Source: Dipteronia dyeriana
Taxonomy: Eukaryota > Streptophyta > Magnoliopsida > Sapindales > Sapindaceae
Length of the DNA: 64,000 nucleotides
Direction: 5' to 3'
NCBI GenBank assembly: GCA_032871835.1
Contig: CM065299.1
Span: 4,187,001-4,251,000, forward strand
The notes beneath the pieces are model-generated. The model saw nothing but the letters and a program-made list of their open reading frames with translations, was not told the origin of the DNA and ran no database searches. Position 1 is the stretch's first letter, and each line of letters starts with the position of its first letter. A program made the translations under genes and the position numbers. This document shows, piece by piece, positions 33,862 to 44,679 of the stretch.

Positions 33862-34959
33862 GTGAAAACGACACAATCCATCTTGAGAGAATTTGTCTCC
33901 AGGTTCACTGGATCTCTCAGGGATTGGCACCAGGCTCTTGGAGAATACAGACAACTACAATTGGTTCGATGTGGGTCTGTATCCCATGCTGTGGGAATAA
34001 TCTTTCGAGAATTTCTCGGAGATGCCTCCCAGTTCTACAAACAGACCAGACAAGAATTCTTCGATATGCGGGTCTGTTCACTAGAAAAAATAGACATAGA
34101 TTACCACTACAGACGCATGTCTTTCAGGTACCATGCTCTCGGTGGAATCAACGATGAAACCTTAAGACGGGTATACTTGAACTCTCTCCCTACAGAGCTT
34201 CAGAGAGAACTCCAGAGAATAATTGAGCTCTCAGGCAGAGGCCTACGAGACATTACTCTAGGAGAAATCCACATGTTCACCCATACTGCATTAGACAAAC
34301 TCTGTGCCACTCAAAGAGTTTTTGCAAAAATGATCAAAGAGGGTAGAAAGTATGACAGATACTGTAAATTTTCTCCGACCTACCACCTTAAATGCAACTC
34401 CACTGAACACTACAACTGCAGAGAAAACAGGTCCTACAAAAGAAGGCCTTCCAGGAACCAACCTCGAAAAGAGAACAATTCCTCAAACTCCAGGAGGAAT
34501 AGAAAATATAAATATTACAGGAAGAAGACAAGGAGATCATGGAATAAGTCTAACAAGTGCTTTGCCTGCGGACAAGAGGGTCACTATGCCAAGCAATGCC
34601 CAAATAAAAGAACAAAATCTGCTAAGCTCATCCAACAGCTTAGGCAGGTTGCTGATGAAATCCCCTCAGATGCTGACATTGAATCTTTCTTCTCAGAACA
34701 AGAAGATGTCAACCAGTTGACCTCTTTCATGGTCCAAGATTCAGACGACTCCAGCACTTCCTCAGAACAGACAGAATACACAGATCCTGATTCTCCTTCA
34801 GAAGTCTATCAGGCCACCAGTAATGGTAGTTTGGGCCCTCAGGTCAAAATCCAGATTTTAACGACAAAATATTCCAAGCCAGTTCCTGTCATTGCCTATT
34901 TTGATAGTGGAGCACATTCCTCGATGATGAATCCCAACGTTCTTCCTTCGGAAGCCTAG
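33862..34959 (+). pseudogene. pararetrovirus coat protein and start of protease
   Basis: An open frame of 365 codons. The coat core has VSHAVGIIFREFLGDASQFY and FFDMRVCSLEKIDIDYHYRR. A Lys/Arg-rich segment leads to a CX2CX4HX4C zinc knuckle (CFACGQEGHYAKQC, about 34558-34599). After an acidic stretch comes the aspartic protease active site, IAYFDSGAHSSMM (34893-34931). The frame ends at TAG 34957-34959, inside the protease. Confidence 0.85.
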
Positions 34960-35976
34960 AAAGAAGAGAAAAATGAGTTTCTAGCAGCAGAAGGACAAAC
35001 TTTCAACACTTACCTGATCTCCAAGCATAAGGTTGGCATACAGTTTTTCCCTTCATTCACCCTTTGGACTCAAGTCATTGGGACACCTCTCCCAGACAAG
35101 GATATCCTCATCGGATGGGACATCTACAGCCAATCCAGAGCCATCAGGATCCTACCTAACGGAATTCGCTACAAGAGAGAATTCAAGCCTTTCATCGACA
35201 TCCCTAAGATTTTCCCCCTTTCGATTATCAATCCAGATTTCCAACAAATTCAAAGGCAGCTCATCCAATTCTGCACTAACAGCCATGCAGACTTCAAACA
35301 ACCTCACCCGTTGTGGAAAAACCCTGATTTCTTCATTAGACTCCCTTTCAAACTCAATGAGGATGTCAACCCAACGAAAGCTACTCACTCGTGAATGTCC
35401 CCCTCTGACCTATCTTTGGCAACTAAAGAATGTAAACAGCTCCTCAGCCAGGGCCTGATAGAATCCACCTCCTCCCCATGGGCTTGTCAAGCCTTTTACG
35501 TTGAAAAAAGGTCAGAACAACTCAGAGGAAAGAAAAGGCTCGTAATTGATTACAAGCCTCTTAACCTCTTCCTCCTCGACGACAAGTTCCTAGTTCCCAG
35601 TTCCCAGTTCCCAGTTCCCAATGCCAATACATTGTTTTCCCAGCTTCCTGGAGCCACTGTTTTCTCTGAATTCGACTTGAAAGGAGCCTTCTGGCAAATC
35701 GGTATCCATCCAGATAATAGACCCAAGACGGCTTTCTGCCTCCCGAATGCTCAGTACCAATGGGCAGTCCTACCTTTTGGCCTAAAAACAGCCCTCTCAC
35801 TTTTCCAAAAAGCTGTCACCAGAATTTTCCGTCCAATCCTCCATACTGCCTGTTATACATTGACGATATCCTACTATTTTCATCAGACAATGAATCACAT
35901 GATAAGTTCCTACAACAATTTCACCAGATCATTAGCAAATATGGAATCATGTTATCCGATAAAAAGAGCTCAATAA
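34960..35976 (+). pseudogene. pararetrovirus protease end and reverse transcriptase fingers/palm
   Basis: The protease frame continues after the TAG to TGA 35392-35394. Reverse transcriptase follows in the same frame: KKRLVIDYKPLN, then FSEFDLKGAFWQIGIHPDNR (first catalytic Asp) and AVLPFGLKTALSLFQ. The frame is lost near 35860, just before the YIDD box. Four tandem AGTTCCC units sit at 35592-35619 within the domain. Confidence 0.85.
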
Positions 35977-36663
35977 GTGTTACTGACATTGAGTTTCTTG
36001 GCATGAAGATTAGAGATGGTTCTTATGTCCATGGGCCTCATCTGGCAAGACAGCTTCTTGCTTTTCCAAATTCGAACCTCTCACAAAAGCAGATTCAGCA
36101 GTTCCTTGGCATTGTCAATTATATCAGAGATTTTATCCCACAGGCAAGCCATTACACCACATGCTTGTCCAAGCTTCTCAAGAAAAATCCTCCCCCATGG
36201 GATACCTCTCACTCCGAGGCAATAACCCACCTAAAGAATGTTGCACAAAAGCCTCCACCTCTGCATATCTCATCGTCAGTACAACTCATCTTACAGACTG
36301 ATGCCAGTGACCACTTCTGGGGAGCCGTCCTCTTTGAAGAATCCAACAGAAAACGCCACTACTATGACCATGCCAGCAGACAATTCAAAGATGCCCAAAA
36401 ACATTACCACACCATCTATAAGGAGATCCTTGCTGTGAAAAATGGAATCTCCAAGTTTGACTTCCATCTTAGGACCAGGAACTTCATCATTGAAATGGAT
36501 AACTCATCTTTTCCAAAAGTTCTTGAATTCCACAACAAGCTCCCTCCAAATCCTCAGCTCCTGAGACTCAAAGACTGGTTTTCCAGATATGACTTTTTCG
36601 TTAAACACATCAAAGGACACCACAACATCATCCCCGACATGCTGTCACAGCTTAGACCTATTA
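35760..36663 (+). pseudogene. pararetrovirus reverse transcriptase C-terminus and RNase H
   Basis: In the shifted frame the catalytic box YIDDILLFS lies near 35858, followed by IEFLGMKIRDG and the thumb region (QIQQFLGIVNYIRDFIPQ). RNase H follows with LILQTDASDHFWGAVLFEE (first Asp), HTIYKEILAVKNGI (Glu), FIIEMDNSSF and GHHNIIPDMLSQL. Most catalytic positions are still recognisable. The frame continues past the domain to 37220. Confidence 0.87.
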
Positions 36664-37525
36664 CTATAATCTCCCATGTTGGTCATATCCCTTTAATCTA
36701 CATGATATCTTCTCAGGCTTCTTCTTCAATAACTCCGTCTACTGTTCCACCACCTCCTACTCTCCCGCCAGAATTCTTGGCTACTCTGCCACCAGGACAA
36801 GTGCCATCTGTCCAACAGGTCCATGATTTTGCAAAACTACATCTCTCTTCATATCTTTCACAGATCAACAGTCAGGGTTGTCACCATCAATTAGCCAATC
36901 TTAGCAAACCCTTCCTTGACCCTTTTGTATCTTCACCCTTTTACTATTATTCCGACCAGGTATTATGGTTCCTATGGTGTTTATCGGTCCTCCATCACCA
37001 TGCCATAGTTTTTCCCCTTCAAGCATTATATGGCTTTGTCCAGAACCCAACCTCTCCTAACCTTCAGACCTTCCTACAGTGGTTCAATCCTCTATCCGTT
37101 TGGCGGACCGAACTTACTAAGCTCATGGGCCAATACCATCTTTGGAAAATGGATCCAGAACTGCTTCCAAAGTATACTGTATTTGGATCTTTAACAGGCC
37201 TTACAGATACAACCCACTAGCCCAATTTCTTTGGACTTCCAACGTCAACTACGAATGGAATACTTCGTATGACTACGAAATGCTATACCATCCCAGTATT
37301 CAGATCCCTCTCCTCAATTTTCTTTGTGACGTCAACCATGACCGAACAGACGTTCTTTTCATCCTCCCTGATGTCTCACGGGACCCAGTAAGGAGTTGGC
37401 ACCCCTTCCAGAACTCCTATCTTCTAGATTCTCAAGACCAGGCTGACACGTGGCTCTGTTCCATTTGTGGGGCTCTCGACTCAGACGAAGAATACCACGC
37501 CACCTGTAATCTCAGAAGCCCGTAG
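36664..37525 (+). pseudogene. pararetrovirus C-terminal region of unknown function
   Basis: After RNase H the frame continues through a Pro-rich linker into a region without a domain I recognise, up to TAG 37218-37220. A frameshift leads to a second frame (37142-37525) that ends with a CX2C pair (WLCSICGALDSDEEYHATC) that could bind zinc. I do not know its function. Confidence 0.6.
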
Positions 37526-37703
37526 TATTCCCGTCCCTATCTTTATAATTATTATGTTTGCCAGCTGCCAGACCAGCTTCCTGTTGTTTTCTTGACTTTG
37601 TAAAATTATTATCGTCTTTTGTCGGCCACCGTCTTTGGCCCTATCCTTTGTATGATAAGCTTGTTCCTTGCTTGTTCCTTGCTTGTAGAATGCTTCATCT
37701 CCC

Positions 37704-37755
37704 TTTATAAGGAAGTCTCGTTCTCTCTGTAAGATCATCAGAAAATCAGAATAAA
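37704..37755 (+). promoter_or_regulatory. pararetroviral TATA box and AATAAA signal
   Basis: CTTTATAAGG (TATA core 37704-37710) is followed 40 bp later by AATAAA (37750-37755). In caulimovirids the same region holds the promoter of the pregenomic RNA and its polyadenylation signal, which is skipped near the 5' end and used near the 3' end. The rest of the region to 38096 would be leader. I see no certain tRNA-Met primer site. Confidence 0.6.
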
Positions 37756-38088
37756 GTTTGAGTGTTTATTTTCATATGACTTTCTAAAGTTTCTCTCGTC
37801 CTAATCTTTAGACAGTTCTATGTCTGGAACTATGATTCTTCAAAATCCCAGTATGCTCTATGCTTGCCTCATATGAGGACCCTGCATATCAGAACAGATT
37901 TTGTGTTTTCTGGTCTAGTATATCGGCTGGATACCCTGGACACATCCGGAACCAGAATGTTACTGGCTATGATGAACTCAGGTTTAACAATGCCACTTAC
38001 TGACTGGTTTATGGCTTAAGAACTCCATCAATATCTGTCTGAAAGTACCTTGTTAAGGCCGTTGAGGAAAGGCCGTTTATAGGATATG

Positions 38089-38096
<8 letters not shown>

Positions 38097-38142
<46 letters not shown>
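38097..38142. repeat. (AT)n tract at the right viral junction
   Basis: About 23 uninterrupted AT units directly after the leader-like viral sequence. Confidence 0.9.
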
Positions 38143-38146
<4 letters not shown>

Positions 38147-38359
38147 TTTGGAAATAAGGGTATTTTTGGAATAGAATTAGGGCATATATGGTTACTTTTT
38201 GAAGAAAAATTGTGTTAATGGAATGAAATGGGCATTCCATTGGTTTTTGGATGGAATACCCATTCCACCAAAATGGTGGAATCCCCATTCCATTGAGATT
38301 TAACCAATCAAACAAATGGAATGAATTAATTTCCATTCCACCCAACCAAACACCACCTT
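38143..38359 (-). mobile_element. single MITE-like arm
   Basis: Read on the minus strand, it starts GGTGGTGTTTGGTTGGGTGG after TTA/TAA, a terminus common in Tourist-like MITEs, and runs with GGAATGG motifs in alternating orientation. The other arm is not visible; it may have been lost when the viral copy or the AT tract was inserted. Confidence 0.4.
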
Positions 38360-38400
38360 AATTTATATGAAAACTGAACCTAATTAATATCTTACACTTA

Positions 38401-38765
38401 TGGGCCGTTTGTTTTTTTGTCTGAAGACTGAATAGTCCTGAAGTTTTCTGAAGACTGAATAGAGACTGAAATTTGAACCTGAATGACATGTTTTTTTTTT
38501 CTCACATCTGAATGTATTGTGAACACATTTATTTTTAAAAAGTAAAATTGTCTAAAAAATAAGTGATTTTACATTTATGCTTATGTTAAACAATTATACA
38601 TATAATATAAAATAAAAACTATCCAAAAACAATAATTATATATGAACACATATGATCGTGATCTTCTTCTTCGATTACAAATAAACTTCATTTTTACTAA
38701 AAAAAATGTTTTTTTTTCTTTCAAAAAATGAAAGGGGTAACAGTAAAAACTCACACAAAAAATAC

Positions 38766-38798
<33 letters not shown>

Positions 38799-39149
38799 CA
38801 CCCTAATATCAAAATAAAGTATTGATATAAAACACCAATATGAAAAGTTATTATGATTCTTTTTTATTTTTAAAACTATTTAAAATAAGCAATATATTAA
38901 AATAAAAGATTTATAATGAAATTGGAAACATGTTATATATGGGGATAGTATCGGAAGAAAAGATTTTGGATTGCATTTAATGCAATTCAGTAATTTGCAA
39001 TTAAGTGAAAAGTCATGATTTTTTACTTTTTATTTTAAGCTGTTTTTTTAAGATTTTTAAGTTGTTTGATCACTTAGAAAAACAAACAAAACAACTTAAT
39101 AATTATGATTTAGACCCACTAAATTGTAAATAAAAAAACAAACGAACCT
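38401..39149. mobile_element. PIF/Harbinger (Tourist-like) MITE with TTA duplication
   Basis: The left end TGGGCCGTTTGTTTTTTTG and the right end, read inversely as AGGTTCGTTTGTTTTTTTA, are terminal inverted repeats. TTA occurs directly before (38398-38400) and after (39150-39152). The copy of the flank at 31102-31114 shows the empty site (CACTTAATCA) with a single TTA. The interior is AT-rich and non-coding. Confidence 0.85.
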
Positions 39150-39152
39150 TTA

Positions 39153-39784
39153 ATCAGATAAAATTAAGCGTTGATTAGGTTTCTACGCTCCTTAGTAAAG
39201 TGGTATTTTTGTAGGCATCGAAGAAAACGAAATAGAAAATACGTAAATTGCACCCCGTTGACTTATATAGCTCTGTATAGCCACTCCTCAAATAGAACTG
39301 GAATCTCCTAATACTCATAGCTTTGACCTACCGAATTCAACAGTAGCAGTATAGATGCTGAGATGGTTATAAGTTTTTCCAAAATACAAGTATTGCACTT
39401 TCATAGGAAAACAAATTGTCCTATGTAGTCCGTACGTTGAATGGGTTGAACTATCTATACTAGACCTTGTATGTTGGATTGGATTAGATTGGATTGGACT
39501 GAGTCATAATAATTTTTTTTAGTTAATTGATAGTTTCTGTTTTTGATCATTTTTTTAAAATAAAACTAAAAGATTTGTACATACTTCATTTCAACTTTTT
39601 ATTAATTTGTCTTTAGTGTCTACGATCCTCGTATGGAAAAGATTTTTATTTTACTTAAAAACTTGAATAATATAAAAAAGGAAAATAAATTATTTATAAA
39701 AATATAAAAACCAGAATTGTTTTTGAAGAGGAAAACAAAATAGAAAAATTAAAAAATTAAAAAATTAAAAAATGTACCACTCCC
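39153..39784. other. intergenic, remnant of duplicated SPARK flank
   Basis: A block near 39298-39355 (GGAATCTCCTAATACTCATA, GAATTCAACAGTAG) matches 12166-12215 downstream of the SPARK gene. The rest is AT-rich with no gene. Confidence 0.5.
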
Positions 39785-40095
39785 TCACACAAAACAAACT
39801 TTCATGCACAAATGCTCACATGTTATCTTTGAAAACTTTAAAAAATGTCGAAACAAATTTCATATTTTGCACTTACATGGATGATAATCAATAGTTGCTT
39901 TTTAATTTATTTAGACTTCAACTTTTTTATCATATTACCGGTCTCTACATGAATCCTACCGGTATACATCTGAAATCTGAGGCTGGCTGGGGAATCATTA
40001 GCTTTTATTATTTCTCAATTTGGGCTGAGCTATATAGTATGTAGTTATGTAGATTTTGATTCTTCTTCTCAAGTTTGTAATAGTATTCATTATAA
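39785..40095 (+). pseudogene. relic of the SPARK gene 3' end (copy 2)
   Basis: Matches SPARK intron 7, the first bases of exon 8 and the 3' flank (AATGTCGAAACAAATTTCAT, GATGATAATCAAT, CATCTGAAATCTGAGG, GAGCTATATAGTATGTA). As in copy 1, the coding part of exon 8 is deleted between CTACATG and AATCCTACCGG. No upstream exons remain. Confidence 0.82.
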
Positions 40096-40698
40096 ATTTA
40101 TAATAAACTCAGCTGGGAGCCTGGGATGGGCTTGGACAGCTCTTGGGTATCGGGCTCAATATTTTGGGATTGGTCAAAATCTGGCCGGGTGTTACGTACA
40201 AAAACCTCCCAGTGTTGCACCAAACTATATATTATATGATATTTTTGATATATATGTTTGATGATGCAAAGATGATCATTAATTCATGGAAATGTGAGGC
40301 AGCAGTGAAGATCAGCAAAGTCATTGGATGCTGATCAGCGAAGTCTAGCTATTCCTAATTTCCTATTATTACTATTATTATTATTAGTAAGGCATGCAAT
40401 GATGAGCTTCCATGTGGATATATATATATATATATATATATACTTCTCTTTGCTAATCGCTGCAATCATGATTTGGGGTTAAACATTATCATCATGAATA
40501 CAGAGTTTTTTTTTTTTTTTTAGGTGAAAAATAAAAAATAAAACAAGTACAAACATAAATAGGTTGTAAAAAAACTCAAAAGAGTCGAACTAATTAATGT
40601 AATGCAAAAAAAAACAAATGAGTAAACATAGTAACAACTAACAAGCAATCGTTTGTGCCAACTCAAGGTCTGTACATGCCATGAAATTATTATCTTTC

Positions 40699-40730
<32 letters not shown>

Positions 40731-42681
40731 TTTTGTCATAAAATACAAGAACGAGATCGGCTCACGTCACCTTCCATATACTTCCACATACAAAAAACCA
40801 AGATGAGTTCTTTTCTCTATTGGTTTTAAAAACTAGAATAATAGAAATAAAATAAGATAACTTAATTTTCAAATCAAACCCATACTTTGAAATTTGAATA
40901 TATTGTTTGGATACGTTGTATGTCATTACGCATTGCATTAGCTATTACTCTATTACTACCTAAATCAAGTGAGATAATGGACAGTAGAACAAGATGTCCT
41001 TTTTTATTTATTTGTTATTTATTTATTTGTATTTGATCATTTGACCCATATCCTTGGATTATTGGAGCCCAGTCAAAAATTAATATACATAAATCTCACA
41101 TCAACTTATATTACAAATTTTATATATACTAGTTTCTAATATGACAATTTAATTCACCTAACAGTAAGATAAATTATTATTGTATACTAATTTATTGATT
41201 GACGTGCTAAATCTCTACGTATTATCTGTTTTTTGAATAAAATTTTTCTAGAAAAAAAAAAATTGATTGACACATGTACGACCATAATTGATTGACCGGT
41301 GTACATTTATATCAATACGTGTAGGGAGACTTTTTTTATCTGTGATTAAACATACAACGAACAGGTATGATGAAAATAAGAATGATCATTTTATCGAACT
41401 CTTAGGTATATTCAGACGAACTTTGTCGCAGCGACCGGTAGTTATCCAAGTGACCATCATTCTCTAATATTCGTTAGAAAATAGTATTTTCGAATCCTCA
41501 AATAGCATGTCGAATCCACGATAAATAAATGTTCCAAACGATTTTTTTTTTATTAATGTTAATCAAAAGGTTAAAAGTTACAATAATCGAAAATAATAAA
41601 ACTATTTATAATAAACTAATCATAATTTCAGGGGGCGTCTCAATCAAAGCTTGTGTTTAGGGTCTTAAAAAAGATAAAAATTTTGGGGTCTCAATAATGA
41701 TAAATTTTTATAATATTATTAAGAAAAAAACAAATTACCGTCGAAAAGATACCGTAGACCTCTTTTTAATTATAACTACCTAGAAAACAGATTTTTTTAA
41801 GCATATAAAATAAGATAATATTAACAATATTATTAATTATTTATTAAAACGATAACTAATATAAATATTATCATTTGTTATTGTACGAGAGTATCCATAA
41901 TCATCACTTTTCAAGCATTTTGATTATCCGTTTAAAAGAACTATTTTTATTATTAAAAAAAAAACCTTAAACTCCTTCCCATTTAATTTTTTATCAGGAA
42001 GATTAAATGAATTAACTCTTTTATCTATTGAATTTATTTATTTTTAAATCTTGAATACAAAAGTTTGATTAAAAATTTTACATCTCAAAAAGTATGAAAA
42101 GTTAATTTTTATTAATTTATTATTATTAATATTATTATATATAATTGAGGTCTCTTTTTTTCCTTGTCTTAGGGCCTCAGAAGCCGTTGAGCCGTCTTGG
42201 CCTAATACAATTCGAATACGATATTACTAAAAAATATTAAAACAGAAAAAGATCAAAACTAATCAGAATCTTCTAAGATTCATAGCTCCAAACTTAACTG
42301 GAAAACAAATATAAAATCTTACCAAAAATGTAAGTTTGATTTATTTCAAAATTCTAAATTTAATTCATAATTAAACTAAAATAAATAAATAAAAATCCAA
42401 ATTAACAAAATAAAAAAATAAAGAATCGTCTAAATACAGTCTGACCCACTGGAGTCATATTGTGACTTCTTTTTCTTTGTCCTACATCAATATAGCTATG
42501 TGTTATGCAAGTAAATATCAATTAAGTTTTTGTATATACCAATTGATCTCGACAAAATAAATCCAATCTTGACTGGTACACTGTACACGTATATGGAATT
42601 GGGATTTTAAATATGATTGAATATTGATAGACACATTGATCTTTCATTGCAATTGATGGAGCATTAAAAAAAGTGGTTCAA
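40096..42681. other. intergenic, AT-rich, no gene recognised
   Basis: Contains (AT)n runs near 40420-40442 and 40704-40731. About 41630-42215 looks like a decayed repeat with GGGTCTTAAAAAAG / CCTTGTCTTAGGGCC ends in opposite orientation, with unsure borders. No supported ORF; the frame at 40143-40334 has no domain. Confidence 0.45.
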
Positions 42682-42690
42682 TTAATTAAT

Positions 42691-44321
42691 GGGAAAGTAT
42701 CATTTTATCCCATTGACGTTTACCCTATTGTTAATATAAGGACAGAGTTTGATCGTATTGGTCATTAATCCCCCTGAAATGAAAAGAATATATAATATAG
42801 TTATTCTGTCGTATTTTCCATTCAAAATAACGTTGACCACTAAAATTCAAGGGGTAATTTTGTAATCTCATCGGTGAATCATCAAATCCTAAAAAAATAA
42901 ATTACATTTTACAGAAATAAAAAAAAAATAAAACAAAAGATAAAAAGTAAAAAAAAATACATCTCCTCATCTTCTCTCTCTCTCCCATCATGATCCTTAT
43001 TTTCTCCACCGAATCACCACCAAATTATCTACACCATCTCATCTCAAGGTTTCGATTTCGGTTTCATCATCTATCATCATCTACTCTAGCCACACATACA
43101 GACCACACCCATTATCATCATCATCTATCTCCAACACCCAAACACCAACCCTAGCCTCTACCACCCGAAATCGGTGTTCGATCTGAGAGCCAAGAAGATT
43201 TTTCGATCGATTTCTCCGGAGATAGAGTGCCGGTCTTCCTGCTCGGGAGGAGATCGAACGTCGATCGACGGCGAGAGGATGACGATTGGCGGTCGTAGGG
43301 TGGCGGCTAGAGTTTGGGTGTTATGAGATGTCTCTCTCTTCTCCGATCGACGTCTTTTTTTCTCCATCTCTTATCCATTTTCTTTCCTTTGACAGAGGTT
43401 TGGGTGCCATTGGGTTGTGGGATTGTTGTGGATTGTTTGGTGAATTTTTGATGGATTGGGTGGCTGGTGACGGTGATTGCTTGCTTTGATTTTGTTGGGA
43501 TTGATTTGGTTTGTGCTTTGATATTTTTTGGGTTGATTGGTGTTTCGAATATGGATTTTGGGTGGTTTATTGTGTGGTGGTGGTGGTGGCTGGATTTTGG
43601 GGATGGTGATGGGTAGCTCACGGTTAGGTCTTGATTTGGGGGTGGTGATGGTTGTTCACGGTGGTGGCTGAATTTTGGGGGTGGTGATGGTTTGTGATGG
43701 GTTCTTGCAAACTGAATGTTGAATTTTGTATATCTGGGTTTGAATTTTGTAACACTACCGAATTCAACTGGGTTTGTGATGAGTTCTTGTAAAATCTAAA
43801 ACTGAATCTGGAGAAGAAATTTTTAAAAAATCTAGGTTTGAAACTAGGTTCTTTGTTCATGGAAAATTTAAAGAAAAATTGAAACTCTTCCAAGAATGAT
43901 TTTTTTAAACTTTGATGTTTGATCGATAATAGAGATCTGAGTTTCCTATTTTGAAAAAAAAAAACAGAAATATGGGTTTCCAATTTTTAAAAAAAAAAAT
44001 CGTGGAGAAGAAGTAGAATTGAAGATTTTTTAATTTTTTTTTAATCTGTTTAGTTATAGTTATTTTTTTTTTCTGTTTTTATTTAAAGAATATTTTAAAA
44101 GTAAAATGGTAATTATAAGAAGTAAATTGAAGGATAAGACGGTCATTTGTTTTAATTTTAACAGTCAAAGGGACATATAATACATTTAATGTATGGAAAA
44201 TGTAACTTAAAGGGTGTTTTTAACATTTCTTTGATTTTAGGGGGAAAACGGTCAATATGACCAAATTTTGTCCTCGTCTAAACAATAGAGCAAACGTCAG
44301 GGGTTAAAATGATACTTTCCC
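42691..44321. mobile_element. Mutator-like element with captured-looking GC-rich interior
   Basis: Terminal inverted repeats of about 90 bp: GGGAAAGTATCATTTTATCC on the left pairs with the reverse of GGTTAAAATGATACTTTCCC on the right. The element is flanked by a 9-bp duplication TTAATTAAT (42682-42690 and 44322-44330), the Mutator-like signature. The interior at 42960-43700 is much richer in GC, with CT-rich and GGTGGTGG stretches that resemble a gene 5' end, and has no transposase. It could be a Pack-MULE, but the donor gene is not identified and the overlapping frames on both strands are not convincing genes. Confidence 0.82.
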
Positions 44322-44419
44322 TTAATTAATTAACCTATCATTTACATAAATTATTAACATTATAGGTCAGCAGCCAGCGACGTGCCACCCGATCGACTCT
44401 GATAGACCACAGGCCATAT

Positions 44420-44670
44420 ATGAAGCAATATTATCCGACACTGAGTTGCCGTTCCTCCACCACCTCCGCGGCGCAACATGGATTGAGTCTAATCTACATA
44501 CTCTTCCACCTCGCTGCCCCCAGCAGTTATTGTTTACATGATCAACTATATATGTCATGTCTATGTGCCTATGTCCACCCTAATCTTCTCCACCACCTCG
44601 GCAATCTCGATCGAGCTCTGCCGCCGCCGCCGCCTCCCTTGCCAACACCGGCATCCAATTCTTGTATGTT
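44420..44670 (+). pseudogene. relic of MATE transporter exon 1
   Basis: Matches exon 1 of the MATE gene (51189-51405). Shared blocks include ATATTATCCGACAC, CATTCCTCC-like, CTACATGATCAACTAT-like, ATCTTCTCC, CCACCTCGGCAATCT and CAACACCGGCATCCAA. Small indels and stops destroy the frame and the sequence ends at the position of the exon 1 donor. It begins about 90 bp after the Mutator-like element at 42691-44321. Confidence 0.88.
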
Positions 44671-44679
44671 GTTTTAATT

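Larger units (their letters stand above)
31331..38096 (+). mobile_element. endogenous pararetrovirus (Caulimoviridae, florendovirus-like)
   Basis: A 6.8-kb plus-strand insert with the caulimovirid gene order: movement protein, coat protein with CCHC knuckle, aspartic protease, reverse transcriptase with RNase H, and then a non-coding region with TATA box and AATAAA. There is no integrase and there are no LTRs. It is broken by many in-frame stops and several frameshifts and looks like an old, inactive copy. The breakpoints fall in the leader and near the start of the movement protein frame, so it represents almost one circular genome opened there. TA-rich tracts flank both sides, as reported for florendoviruses. 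The genus call is tentative. Confidence 0.88.

Noticed and set aside
33339..34157. 272-codon frame overlapping the coat protein
   Set aside because: Pro/His-rich shadow of the coat and linker region in another frame; the zinc knuckle and coat motifs are in the frame from 33862.
37918..38030. tRNA-Met primer site in the viral leader
   Set aside because: CTGGATACC and TGGTTTATGGC resemble parts of the expected site but neither matches well enough to call.
43307..43983. Minus-strand frames inside the Mutator-like element
   Set aside because: Low-complexity His/Ser/Thr translations caused by GGTGGT and GATGG repeats; no domain.
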